Source: Kuschelorhynchus macadamiae
Lineage: Eukaryota > Arthropoda > Insecta > Coleoptera > Curculionidae
Direction: 5' to 3'
Length of the DNA: 64,000 bases
Assembly (NCBI GenBank): GCA_030620095.1
Contig: JAUTXW010000206.1
Span: 248,001-312,000, forward strand
This document shows positions 1 through 10,496 of the stretch, piece by piece. Within the stretch, counting starts at the first letter, position 1. Each line of letters starts with the position of its first letter. The position numbers and the translations under genes are program-made. The notes below the pieces were generated by a model. That model was not told the DNA's origin. It was given only the letters and a program-made list of their open reading frames with translations, and ran no database searches.

Positions 1-351
1 CGGTTAATCCATCTTTTTTAAATAATACAAAGTTACAATTTTTGGAACAATCGTCATACTACACGTACAAATTTCATCATACACTGGACTTCGCTACTTT
101 TAGATTTCGGTACATCGCCAAACTATTTCATTTATTAGTCTAAGCAAATGTGAATTTACCCTATTCCGAGGGCTGTGATTTTAAGTTTGCCGTTTTTATA
201 TGTTTTTATTTTTTTAAATTAATAAATGGTTTCTTGGAATACTAAATATTAAGGCTTATTATATAAATTTGTAAATAAATATTTTCTAATACGTGTTCAA
301 TAAAATTGGTGAGTTAAAAAATCTAGAAAAAACGAGAAATATTTATTTAAG
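1..351. other. AT-rich leader, no gene seen
   Basis: No coding or structural signal was recognised. It lies directly upstream of the BEL/Pao remnant and could be that element's leader, but no LTR boundary or primer binding site can be seen. Confidence 0.3.
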
Positions 352-1990
352 TTGAGTTTCAGAAACTTATCGTATCAAGTAAAAAAAAATTACTCATCTG
401 GAAAGTTTCGAGTTAGATATTATGACCTAAAAGAAGTTTACGAATGTTTTGAATACATTTTTAATAATATTATCATGCTTTTAAGTAAAGAATCCGATTT
501 TCTAGCACAAGATAAAGTTATTAATACATTTTATTATGATTCAAAATGAATATATAATAAATTGTGTAAATCTTCTGGAGTGTCTATGTAATGAAGATAA
601 GCAAATTCCCAAATTTAGCAATTCTATATTCAAGCGTATATGTTCAACCTTTTTTGACCTTTATAAAAATTTAATTCACGAAAATAATAATTCAACAAGC
701 GTTGAAAAATTGCAGTATTTTCTGTTTTATTTCGAGAAAGAGCCTTTAAAGTTACTTAGTGGCATTTCAATTACAAATGACAATTACCTTAGAGCTTACA
801 ACAAACTAGACAATCGTTATCAAACCTCTTAGCTTCAAATGCATTAAATGCCACGTTAAAAATTATACCGCAATAGAGTTCAGCTTGCATTTAAATACAT
901 TCTCTGATTCGCCAGCAGCTTTAAATGTTCTTCAGTTCAGAACAGATCAGTATGATTTTATAATTTTTCATATTTTTTTAGAAAAATTTTACATTGACAA
1001 TCGTAATTTTGTAACACAACATAGTTCAATAAAAATTCCAAGCTATGGAAGTCTGTTTCAACTTCAAGAAAATAAATATAATGCTCTTGAATCTGTCCAG
1101 CATTTCACGAAACTTAATAAAAATACTTAAAAGTCAAAAAATCTAAATCAAAAAGTTCAAAATAGAAAAACTACACAATTTTCATTCTACAGTAAAGTAC
1201 CTAAACCTAATTTGAAGGTAAAATGTTATTTGTGCAAAAGTTCATATGTTTTCTCGAAATGTCCAACATTTTTATAAGAACTTACAAATGAAAAAGTTGA
1301 GTGTGTTAAAAAAATGGGCAATGCCTTAATACAACAATGCCGTTCCTATTATCGTTCTCACACTTGTAACTCTCGGGATTGTTCTAGATTCCGTGTTCCA
1401 AAAAACTTACTCATTGTATCATAAAAGTGCAAGGCGTTTCGAAACATACCTTTTCGTCTTTATTTCCAATTATTTTTTCTAAACTCTGTTCTTATATGCT
1501 CTCATTCGACAAAATAAACTTTGGAATGACGAACATTTCTTTATTTCTAGTTCGATAGATTTACTTGTTGGAGCAGACATATTTACATAGATCGTTTAAT
1601 TTAATAAAGGGTCAAATTGTTGCATACTTTTTTCATAAGTTTAGAAGTTCCGCTTGAAATAAGTATTCCAAAATTCTGGGAATTTGAGCAAATGCCTCCA
1701 AAATCGTTTACCTCACCAGATGGTATCAAATGTGAAAATATTTTTCGATAATAGTCTTTCGAAATTCCTTTGAAAGATTTAATGTTTCACTTACATTCAA
1801 AAACTTGGAACCTGATTTGGATGATAGTTATCCTCCAGAAGATTTTTATTGCTTGAATTTAGGCTATTAAAAAAATCCAAAAATATTCTGTGAATTATCG
1901 GGTTTTAAGAGTGATTACGATGAAAGTGGACTCATATCACTCATTCCATTAGATTCTAAAAAATCCTCCTTATCTTGTTATCATAGACTA
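352..1990 (+). pseudogene. BEL/Pao LTR-retrotransposon gag-pol remnant
   Basis: Decayed polyprotein read through several frameshifts and stops. The Gag part (352-1130, DUF1759-type) shows EKLQYFLFYFEKEPLKLLSG, then ITNDNYLRAYNKLDNRYQ, and later YNALESVQHFTK, all typical of BEL/Pao Gag. A zinc knuckle follows at about 1224-1266 (CYLC...SKC; the usual His reads as Val), then a second Cys/His-rich part near 1320-1400 (QCRSYYRSHTCNSRDCSRF). The LLVGADIF motif at 1561-1584 marks the end of the aspartic protease region. LPFKDLM near 1765 and a degraded LCPYH-type linker to about 1990 correspond to the segment before the reverse transcriptase. The RT, RNase H, integrase and both LTRs are missing, so this is a 3'-truncated dead copy. 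Superfamily assignment is fairly sure; exact ends are not. Confidence 0.8.
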
Positions 1991-2660
1991 GAAAGGGCTA
2001 TGATATTATTATAATCGCATCTTCAGGTTTGTGAGAAATTTAGCTCGAAAACGATTCTTTCGAAACAGTTGCAAGTAAAAGGCTGAATTTTGGTACGCTT
2101 TTAGTACACATCTCGGGGTACACGACGTTGCGAAAGCGCTGCTGCGAGGGTTTAAAGTTTCATATCGGTTGCGACTTTTGTCGAAGATTGTGTGTAGGCT
2201 CTTTTTTAAAAAACTCTAAAACGGAGAGCTTGCTCATTTAATTGGATCCTGTATTTACCGTTTTTTGCTAAGTCTTCACAAAATATGTGAAACAAGCGTT
2301 CAAAGAATAAATTATAGATTTTTTTTCATTTTTGGGGCATTTTTTTTTAAATTTTTATCAAAAAAGCATACGTTTTGGTGCCAGATATCTGTGACAAGAT
2401 TGACGTTTCTGTGGGGAAACTTTCCGAATTTGATAATAATTTACAAATTCGACTAGATCGAGTCGGAAAAGTGTTAAAACTTAAAAATGAGAAATGTTTA
2501 CCAATTTTATTAGCTTTTATCGAAGATAAACGATTTTTATATGAAATTTTTATACGAAATCTCATTATAAATGCATTTGTATGTATGCATATTGTAGTGT
2601 TTTGACTACTCGTCAGTTATACAAGAGCGAATAGGTGGTATTTAAATTAAAACTCTCTCT
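1991..2660. other. Unassigned spacer
   Basis: It contains an open frame at about 2375-2605 with a charged stretch (VGKLSEFDNNLQIRLDRVGK). This may be a decayed transposon ORF, but I do not recognise a family. Otherwise AT-rich. Confidence 0.25.
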
Positions 2661-2672
2661 TCATGGATTATA

Positions 2673-2716
2673 TTTTAGCTTATATATAATATGGATATAT
2701 TATATATAAGCTAAAA
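2673..2716. repeat. Perfect 44-bp AT-rich palindrome
   Basis: Two 20-bp arms beginning ttttagcttata are exact reverse complements around a 4-base centre (ggat). No TIR-like element or target duplication is seen around it. Confidence 0.85.
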
Positions 2717-3119
2717 ACAGATTGCTATAATATATTATCTGATATTGGCAATGGAAGTAAAGTGCTAGTAAGGGATTTTTAAAATTAATTCCAAAACTTG
2801 ATGTAATAATTTATCTTAATTTTATGTTAATTATCTGTATTGAATTACAGACCAATAAAGCAAATTTAACGTTACAAAGTGTAAAAGATAATGCTTGGAT
2901 ATAATAATTGGCCCTTTTGATAGGTATTACTCTGACTGATAAACTCAACTGTTTTTTGTCATAACAAAAACTACTTCACACAATACAATTATATGCATTT
3001 GGATGTATATACAGAAGATTTTACAATAGGGTACAAAGAAACCATAAACTATGAGTCTTTCTGAAAATCTATTTAAAAAAGAAAATGACATGTAATACAG
3101 CTCCAGAAATATCGTGGAA

Positions 3120-3185
3120 GCCCTGATAGCCGAATTTGTTTACGTGCTGCCTTACTTTTAAGAGGTAGGGAGTTCAATAATACAT
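3120..3185 (+). repeat. tRNA-like SINE head (fragment)
   Basis: The segment has a tRNA-gene layout: an A-box-like tagccgaatttg at 3128-3139, an anticodon-arm-like region, and gagttcaa at 3169-3176 as a B-box-like core. Spacing fits a polymerase III type 2 internal promoter, but the B box is imperfect and no acceptor stem closes. This looks like the head of a tRNA-derived SINE rather than a working tRNA. Confidence 0.45.
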
Positions 3186-3189
3186 AGAT

Positions 3190-3780
3190 GCTATGGTTTT
3201 CTTTCAATTTTTTTTATTGAATATACATTTTTTTATTCGGAAATTTATTTAATAAATATAGAAATTGATATTTTAATATGATTTACATATTTAGGTTATG
3301 AATTAAAAATTGTAATATTTTGGTTGATTATAGTTTACAGCGTGGCGTAAACATATTTTATGTATTTAAAAATGTTGACCCAATGCAGTTGTTTTCTTTT
3401 AACATTTTATACAGAGAGATATTTTTTCTACAATACAAAAGAGCCCTAGGAAAATGAAAAAGCCCCCTGAAACCGAAAAAAAATATCTCAAAATCATTTA
3501 GTTTTTTTTTACATCAATTTTTTTTTTTATATAAATACATTTTTTATATTATATAGGGATGCCCTGGGGATGTGAAACAGCTCTCAAAAACCGAAAATAT
3601 GTTTTTGAACATTTTTGTCCGTACTATACAGGGTAGACCTAATGAATAAAAGAGTGACCTTAATTTTTTAACTGTAAAATGAAGAAATTTTACAAATACC
3701 TACATCCAAAAATAAATTTTAATTTTTTTTAATCGATAAAAGACCTCAAATTTGTTTAACTTTTTTTAAAGGGCATATAA
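3190..3780. other. AT-rich spacer, no gene seen
   Basis: Poly-T and poly-A runs with no recognisable coding homology. Two short similar blocks (agccctaggaaaatgaaaaa near 3440 and a gatgccctggggatgtgaaa block near 3560) suggest an old duplicated repeat. Confidence 0.25.
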
Positions 3781-3840
3781 CAAGTTTCATTTAAACTGTT
3801 GTTTGGAGTGGTGTATAAATATATATATATATATATCACA

Positions 3841-3938
3841 TTTTCATTCCGGGTGTACATCCGTTCATTCGTCGTTCTGAAAAGAACTTTTCTTTTCAGA
3901 AACGACAGTAATGAACGGATGTACACCCGGAATGAAAA
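3841..3938. repeat. Long near-perfect palindrome (foldback/MITE)
   Basis: Left arm starting ttttcattccgggtgtacat and right arm ending atgtacacccggaatgaaaa are exact reverse complements for about 29 bp. Pairing continues inward through gtcgtt(t)ctgaaaagaa with one bulged base. The hairpin is about 98 bp with almost no loop. (TA)n tracts lie on both sides (about 3820-3836 and 3979-4012). Confidence 0.85.
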
Positions 3939-3974
3939 CACATTGTATTTTCATCCGTGAAGGAGTAAAAATCA

Positions 3975-3978
<4 letters not shown>

Positions 3979-4012
<34 letters not shown>
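3979..4012. repeat. (TA)n microsatellite
   Basis: Uninterrupted TA dinucleotide run. Confidence 0.95.
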
Positions 4013-4015
<3 letters not shown>

Positions 4016-4890
4016 TAACGGTTGTTTTGGGGACATAAGATATGTTGTTTTGGGGACATATTTTTTTGTATACATAGCCTTTATAACATCTCTACATATG
4101 ATGTATACAGTTTTTTCTTTTTTTTTTAATTAGACTTGTAAATGTATACAATTATGTATATAATGGGTCATATGAGGACACGACGAATATTTTATAAAAA
4201 AGTAATTTAACACTCAATTGATATTAAATAGGCATAAGATCGATATTTTAAAGTGATGGTGATATGATTGCCTCTATTTCTAAGAGTTTTAGGAAGAATT
4301 TTCGCTACTTTAACTTTTTAACTGTTAATTCCGAGATTAATTATAACGGGTTCAACTGAAATGTCACAATTTTTTTGTAAGATTCTTACTCTATCACGCC
4401 AATTTCTATCTAACACAAACATTATAAGTCATTAGGTTTTAACCTAATTAATCCTATTAGAATTAACAGCCTCGCAAACAATCTAAAATGGCAACTAAAG
4501 TGGATCGGATCTATCAAAATACACACAAAATATTAAGTAGCAATATTTATAGTGTTTCATCTAAATAAATAAAGTTAACATATCTACAGCTTATGTACAC
4601 AGATACTTCCAAAAAGTGTGCGAGGCCAATAAAGCACTGTTTTTGTATCATTCTGCCAGTATAAGTGCGCATTCATATACAATTTTTTGTTTACTTCTTT
4701 AATATCTTTACTTGTTTAAGTCTAAAAGTCAGGACATCAAAAAGTTAAGCGTAAGAAAAGGGTAGTTAATATCTAGGAATTTTTTTTGTAGGAAAAAAAA
4801 CATTAATCTGTATAGATTTCAATCCCTCTTAAACCATTTTAAACGCAAAAGTTTTGTAGATTCACCTATGCTGTTAATTTATTTTGTATA
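4013..4890. other. AT-rich spacer, no gene seen
   Basis: No coding homology or clear repeat boundary was recognised. Confidence 0.3.
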
Positions 4891-4894
4891 TACA

Positions 4895-5470
4895 GGTTGT
4901 TTAGCTCCTCTAAAGCCAAGAAAATCTGTAAACAAATAGGAAAGTTACAGACCGATAGAATTATTAAACTGTTAGTATTAATCCTTGGAACGTCTAATTC
5001 TAGATAGAGTGCATGACACAGTTATGCAGCACATCCCCGTGAAACAGGCTTAGTTCTAACAAGGTAGGAGGTATAGTGCTGAGATATCTTATAGAAGCTG
5101 AGCTCCAAAATATACAAAAAATTGCTGCCTCACTTCTAGATCCTACTGTAGTGTACGACTCTATATCAAGCGGTGGAATAATGTACAAAGTACTTGAAAT
5201 GATTCAGTGCAAATCATCCACAGACTTACTAAACAATGTGGTGATAGACAGATAATTCTAATCCAATTAGTTACATTTATGGGACCCTCTATCTTAAAAA
5301 AATATATTCAGAATACAGCAGCAAAATTAAAATAAGAAATATATTATATAAACTTTGTGAAACCACATGGCGTGTTTCCGCTAATATACCCTGCGATGCT
5401 CAGCTATAGCTCTCACTTTTCTTATTCTAATTATTGTACAGTTTGGATGTAGAGCGCAAAGTTAAAATAA
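4895..5470 (+). pseudogene. LINE reverse transcriptase remnant (Jockey-like)
   Basis: With frameshifts tolerated, the translation shows the RT entry motif SYRPIELLNC at about 4944, then SLERLILDRVHDTVMQHIPV. Further on comes IQKIAASLLDPTVVYDSI, equivalent to the motif A block (…DLTAAYDTV) of Jockey-type LINEs. The text then jumps to a C-terminal block (LYKLCETTWRVSA near 5345) matching the thumb/C-terminal region. The FADD catalytic block between them is missing, so this copy carries an internal deletion as well as several stops. Confidence 0.75.
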
Positions 5471-5473
5471 TAG

Positions 5474-5686
5474 CACCCGTTTTCACCAAGAGGTTTAGAC
5501 CAGATCTAACTTGTTAGTTATAGGTTAAAGTGACATAAGCCACAATTGAACAAATAGTTTTTCTAAATATCACAATTACAAAATAACAGTGACATAAGCA
5601 AAACATAACTGGTGAAGTAACAGTTTCAATTGCTATGGCGATTAGATCTGGTCTAACTCTTAAACCTTTTTAGTGAATATGGGGGT
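5474..5686. mobile_element. MITE with imperfect inverted ends
   Basis: The left end reads ttcaccaagaggtttagacc and the right end, reverse complemented, reads ttcactaaaaaggtttaaga. Both continue into agaccagatctaa. The interior is AT-rich and non-coding. A diverged relative lies at about 32793-32990 with the same terminal sequence, which supports a dispersed family. No transposase was found for it in this window. Confidence 0.65.
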
Positions 5687-5787
5687 TGATGTTTAGCAAA
5701 ACGAGAGCCCTCGAATTATTTCTAAAGCAATTTACTTTATTCCAAACCAAAAGAGCAACTTTTTTATTCCAAACAGTACAACTACTA

Positions 5788-6200
5788 TGTGTCTATAAAA
5801 ACTTGAGGTAAATGACATAATTTCTTATGCTTGCTTAAATAATATTGTTTATATTATGTATCGAAACATTCTGTAGACAGACTAGTCTACATGTTGAGAT
5901 ATTTAATTTTATTAAATATTTGCCTCAGTCAATTTAAAGTTAAATATTTTTATTCAGTTGAGAAAAAGCCAAAAAAGATTTTTGTTTGTCAATCTAAACG
6001 CAAGAAATAATCTGAACACATTTAAAAATAACATTATAGATGGCTGCAAACTATCATTTTTTCATATCTAGGTTACATGTCAAACAAACTGACATATTTT
6101 AAAATTTTGAAATCAATTCTTTTATATTCTTTAATGTTTCTCTCTTACGATCGGCGCACTGATGAGTCCCGATAGGATGAAAGTATTTGTACAACTACTA
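5788..6200 (+). repeat. Retrozyme-like tandem unit 1 (413 bp)
   Basis: This is the unit between two equivalent hammerhead cleavage positions (after 5787 and after 6200). It matches the following partial unit closely, with scattered substitutions and one 5-bp indel. It contains a conserved small hairpin (tgtagac...gtctaca, 5872-5891). No open reading frame, LTR or coding homology is present. Its 5' boundary falls inside the ribozyme, so the first unit starts with a half hammerhead. This fits a non-autonomous retroelement derived from circular or multimeric ribozyme-processed RNA. Confidence 0.7.
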
Positions 6201-6206
6201 TGTGTC
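6153..6206 (+). ncRNA. Type I hammerhead ribozyme
   Basis: All conserved elements are present in order. Stem I is ggcgca (6153-6158) pairing with tgtgtc (6201-6206), six pairs including two G-U. The core is CTGATGA (6159-6165). Stem II is gtcc (6166-6169) with ggat (6175-6178), closed by a cgata loop. GAAA follows at 6179-6182. Stem III is agta (6182-6185) with tact (6196-6199) around a 10-base loop. The cleavage triplet is CTA, with predicted cleavage after 6200. No core base is mutated. Short stem III with an open stem I is the layout known from metazoan retrozymes and Penelope-like elements. Self-cleavage is predicted, not shown. Confidence 0.9.
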
Positions 6207-6448
6207 TATAAAAACTTAAGGTAAATGACATAATTTCTTAAGCTTGCTTAAATAATATTGGTTATATTATTTATCGAAACATTCTGTAGACAGACTAGTC
6301 TACAAGTTGAGATATGTAATTTTATTAAATATTTGCTTCAGTCAATTTAAAGTTAAATATTATTATTGCGAAAAAGCCAAAAAAGATTTTTGTTTGTCAA
6401 TCTAAACGCAACAAATAATCTGAACACATTTAAAAATCAACATTAGAG
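6201..6448 (+). repeat. Retrozyme-like tandem unit 2 (3'-truncated)
   Basis: This direct copy of unit 1 starts exactly at the predicted hammerhead cleavage site and includes the conserved hairpin (6285-6304). Similarity stops near 6448, so the second unit is about 250 bp long and ends without another ribozyme. Confidence 0.75.
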
Positions 6449-7555
6449 CTGGTATAAATATCCTTTTTAGTAAAAATTTTAAATTGCCCTTACATGTTTG
6501 ACTAGGTTGACAAATGAACAAAATGGCATTTAAAACAAAAAATTAAATTTTCCTTAATATTTGGAAAACTATGCCCACTAGGTATATTGAGTTTTATATA
6601 TGGTGGTATTGAAATTTTATAGGGGAGCCAAAAAATAAAAGATTTCTGATATTCAATCATACGCTTGTTTGGCCAATCTCCCAAAACATATTTTATATCA
6701 AAACTGTAATATTGTTATGACTAATAATGAAGTGTTTTCTGAGTCCTAATCTGCAACAAGAAAATTAGCCTCTGGTTTTTTAGTAGTTTTATTTGTTTTT
6801 TTGATATATCATAAGGCATCGTTTTTACGATTTTTTAAGGATATCCATATCTGCATAACGGTAAAAGATAGGTATATAGCATTCTTAACAAAGCCGAGCT
6901 AAAATTTAACGAGGATCTCAAAAACGTATCCAGATATAGGTTGTCTTATTTATTAAATAAGAAAGTTGATACTTGGTGCAAAAAAACTAAGCACCCTGTT
7001 TACGTATATGCCAGTAATAATTAATAAATAAAGAGTTAATTCCCCTATTTTTTTATCGTGTCTCGATAAAAAAGCATTACCAGGATGAATTTGTAGGCTG
7101 AAACTCTTATACTATTTTTATATAAATATTACAAATGCTCACGAAATGATAACCACTTTTTACAAAAAATTTATGAAGTATATTAGAAGAAATATAAAAT
7201 TACTTATTTAAGGGGTCATATAGGGACACGACTTTAGCACCCTGTATCTCAAAAACTAAGCGAGTTATGACAGACATATCATTATAGAGACTATTCGACT
7301 TAGAATTGGCCAATAAATTAACCCTCAAAATATCTGTAACATCCTACATGTTTAAAAGACATTTTGAAATGGCGCGAAGTTGAGAGATGTGTGTATAGCT
7401 ATGCATTGGTTTCTTTGAGAACACTGAAGATTAAATGAGTAGTGGGATTTAAAACCTGTTCTTCAGACAGTTGTGATTATATCCAAAGATATACCGATCT
7501 CTCCAAGATGTACTTTTTAGTGAAATTCGAGGATTCGGAATATTTTATTTATTCA
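6449..7555. other. Unassigned AT-rich spacer
   Basis: No coding homology was recognised on either strand. A block near 7205-7230 (ggggtcatatagggacacga) resembles one near 4165 (gggtcatatgaggacacgac), so a further diverged dispersed repeat is likely. Confidence 0.3.
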
Positions 7556-8143
7556 GAAAAAAGCATATCATCGCAAAATTGAATAGTGAAGAGTGACCAA
7601 TGGCATTTCGCACATAGTCATTTAGTAACACATATAAATATACTGTCTTTTCAAACATTTTTATTGAATAGAAATAGTAGCAAAAGCAGAATTAAAATAT
7701 AAAAATTCGGTAAATTTTCCTTACCCGGAACATCCCCCGTTATGAATATTTGCTCTTATTAGGAATAGTGAAGTGTGACGCAGTTTAGTATTACATATAC
7801 GAGCCCAGAATCATATCATTTGGCCCAGTCGAATTTTTTTAGTTTTACCTTATTTTGGAAGACTTTGCAAAACACAGGAATGAAATATATTGACTCCAAG
7901 TATTATTATTGTAATTTAGGACATTTTGGTAGAAATGTTTACTAAGAAAAATATTAGAAAACTAGAAATATGCTTATAAGACTAAATTACGTAAATTAAC
8001 AACGAATCAATTCATTTGGCCCATGAGAAACGCAAAGCTCTTTATCATCATATCAGCCTTGAGTTAAATCAAAACAATTGCTAATCCTTGGATGTTGTTA
8101 GTAACACATCAATAGTTAGTTCTGTCAACTTAACTTTCAAAAA

Positions 8144-9245
8144 ATGGTGCGGGGTAAAGCTTTGTCTAACGATTTACGTAAAGTTATCGTTAATTTGCAC
8201 AATGCTGGTAATTCTTGTGGTCAAATTGCCAACCAACTGCTATTATCACGCTATACTGTACGAAATATCGTCAAATTATATAAAACGACAGGAGCAGTTC
8301 AGGAAAAGTCAAATTTGGGAAGGACTTCAAAAATTACACCCATTAATATGAGAGCTTTAGGTCGTATTTTGAAACAAAACCGTCGTGCAAATTGTGGTGA
8401 ATTAAGTCTAGAATGGAATAGAGCGACTGGTGAAGGTTTTTCAAGTTTTCAGGACAGGTTTCAACCTGTCTCAGAGCTGTCAAACGATTGGGCTATAAAT
8501 TCTACAAAGTAAGTTACGAACTATTTTTTTTTTCTTACAGTCTCAATAGAGAAGAATTTTTAATTTACAGGCCAAAGAAAAACCGTTGTTAACTCTAAGA
8601 CAAAAGAAAAATAGGCTAATATGGGCAAAAAGTCATCAGAACTGGTCACAAATGCAATGGAATAGTGTTATTTGGAGTGACGAATCAAGATTTGAAGTAT
8701 GTGTTGGCGATTACCGAAGTGGGGTATTGAGGACCAAAAATGAAGCATATCATCCAGACTGTTTGCGCAGAAAAGTGAAATTTCCGGCCTCTGTGATGAT
8801 TTGGGGATGCATGTCGGCCCAAGGGGTTGGAAGGTTACACTTCGTAGAAGGCACTGTAAATGCGGTTAGGTACATTGATATCCTGAGAGGCAGTTTAATG
8901 CCCTCCATTGAGATATTGAAAACAGTAGAAAACGGGTACATATTCCAACAAGATGGTGCTGCATGCCATACGGCTAAAACAGTGAAGGAATGGATGTTGC
9001 AAAATAACATTCCGATTTTGGATTGGGTATCCAGTAGCCCTGACCTGTCGCCAATCGAAACCCTTTGGCATATTATGAAAAAAAAATTACGTTCAGCACC
9101 TGCCAGAACAGTTCCTGAATTAAAAGAGAGGTTAACACAAATTTGGAACTCATTTACTGCTGACGACTGCAAAAAGTTAATAGATACCATGCCAAAGCGA
9201 ATCGAAGCAGTTCTGAAGCAAAAAGGAGATGTTACACAGTGGTAG
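8144..9245 (+). pseudogene. Tc1 transposase, DD34E, frameshifted, with intron
   Basis: This DDE transposase begins MVRGKALSND. An N-terminal paired-like HTH (about residues 5-55) is followed by a GRTSK region in place of the usual GRPRK box. The catalytic domain shows WSDES (first Asp), QQDGAACHTA (second Asp) and SPIETLW (Glu). There are 34 residues between the second Asp and the Glu, hence DD34E. The protein ends KGDVTQW at 9242. Two things break the straight reading. A small indel between about 8430 and 8455 shifts the frame before AVKRLGYKFYK. A 62-base GT-AG segment (8509-8570) then separates KFYK from AKEKPLLT in phase 0. Without the frameshift the length would be normal for Tc1. Confidence 0.9.
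8509..8570 (+). other. Intron inside the Tc1 transposase
   Basis: The donor is gtaagt at 8509 and the acceptor is taatttacag ending at 8570. A second possible acceptor (tttcttacag) ends at 8540. Removal of 8509-8570 joins two conserved parts of the transposase in frame (phase 0). Splicing is predicted from sequence only. Confidence 0.75.
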
Positions 9246-10496
9246 ATTCACTGACACTCTAATATCATTATTGAGCCAAATGAAATGATTCGTTGTTATT
9301 TTACTTAATTTAGTGTTCTAAGCATAGTTTTAATATTATAATAATAATTTTAGTAAAACGTGTTAACAAAATAGCCTAAATTGAAATAATATTACTCTGA
9401 ACCAATAATTGTGTTTATTGTGCTCACCAATGTCTTCCAAAATGAAGTAAAAAATAAAAAATTAACTGGGCCAAACGATATGATTCTGGGCTTGTACATA
9501 CACCGTATTCACATATTTTTATTGGACGCCATTTGGTCCACTGTTTCACCATTTTCTACGTATGCCGCAATTAATTTTTGGACATATTTTAAAATAAATT
9601 AAATAAACAGGTTTTACACTGATTTTTTAATACCGCTATTTTCTTCTGTCATGTTTAATTGGTACCAGTTTATTCTTATATTATATTAATTTTTGTCAAT
9701 TGAAGAAGGATTATTTTATGTTGATTTTTTGAACCTTTAATCGCCACTTTATTCCAATTATATTAGTTTATGTCTACATCACAATCATTACTGCCACAAA
9801 ATTTAAAATTAATCTAGTTTTTCAGACTGATTTTTTAAACATTTTATTATACCGCCGCCATCTTACATTCATATCAAAATATTACCAGTCCATTTCTATG
9901 TAACCCTTGATATTTGTACAAAATTTGAGCTAATTTGAATAACTAGTTTTTTTAGTGATAAGTTTCACATTTCACCAGGTCACCATTTTGTTCCACCATA
10001 TTGGATATGTACCAAAATGTTACCAGGTCGTCTCCATAAGCCCTTTAGTTTTTGACCAAAATTTGAAGTCAAACTGGTAAGTATTTTTTTGGCTACGCCG
10101 CAAACTGATAGACATCTTTTCATCCCACTTAATTATTGTACAAGATTTGAAATTGATATGATAAATACATAGCTTTTTCAGGCTGACTTTTTTATTATTT
10201 TATTAAGCCGCCATTTTGTTTCGCCATCTTAGGTGCATACGAAAATTTTTCCAGTTGATTCTTACGTTATACTTGATTTTTGTACAAAATTGTAGGGAAT
10301 TTGGATAAGTTGCCTTTTAGGAATAATTTTTTAAACATTTCACTAGGCCGCCGTTTTGTTCCGTCACATTGGATTTTTACTAAAATGTAACCATTTCATC
10401 CCCTTATTTCTCCCATCTTTGACAAAAATTTGAAGTCAATCGAATAATTCATTTTTTCACGATTACAATACTTTCCTTTTACGAGGGAAGTAAAAA

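Larger units (their letters stand above)
7800..9494 (+). mobile_element. Tc1-family transposon with long IR/DR ends
   Basis: The element is 1695 bp and flanked by TA (7798-7799 and 9495-9496). The terminal inverted repeats (7800-8022 and 9273-9494) are about 222 bp. Each contains an outer repeat (agcccagaatcatatcattt) and an inner repeat (aacgaatcaattcatttggc). This is the IR/DR arrangement known from Sleeping Beauty-like Tc1 elements, where each is a transposase binding site. The TA-flanked insertion point is supported by an empty-site relative near 15530. The ends are well preserved, but the transposase is broken. Confidence 0.92.
7560..10496 (-). repeat. Family A modular repeat, reverse copy, split by Tc1
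   Basis: The copy ends at 10496 with the family's terminal hairpin (tttccttttacgagggaagt). From there it runs leftwards through repeated modules of roughly 120 bp. Each carries a block like aaaactactt, then a gacctggtaa-type block, then an aagatggcg/aaaatggcggcc block. The Tc1 element at 7800-9494 interrupts it: sequence on either side of the Tc1, joined at TA, matches the uninterrupted copy near 15480-15600. No protein is encoded. Family A occurs at least five times in this window. Confidence 0.75.

Noticed and set aside
3120..3185. A functional tRNA gene
   Set aside because: A-box and B-box cores are imperfect and no acceptor stem closes; a SINE head is the simpler reading.
8750..9190. Minus-strand 146-codon open frame
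   Set aside because: It lies wholly antisense to the conserved Tc1 catalytic domain and is a shadow of it.
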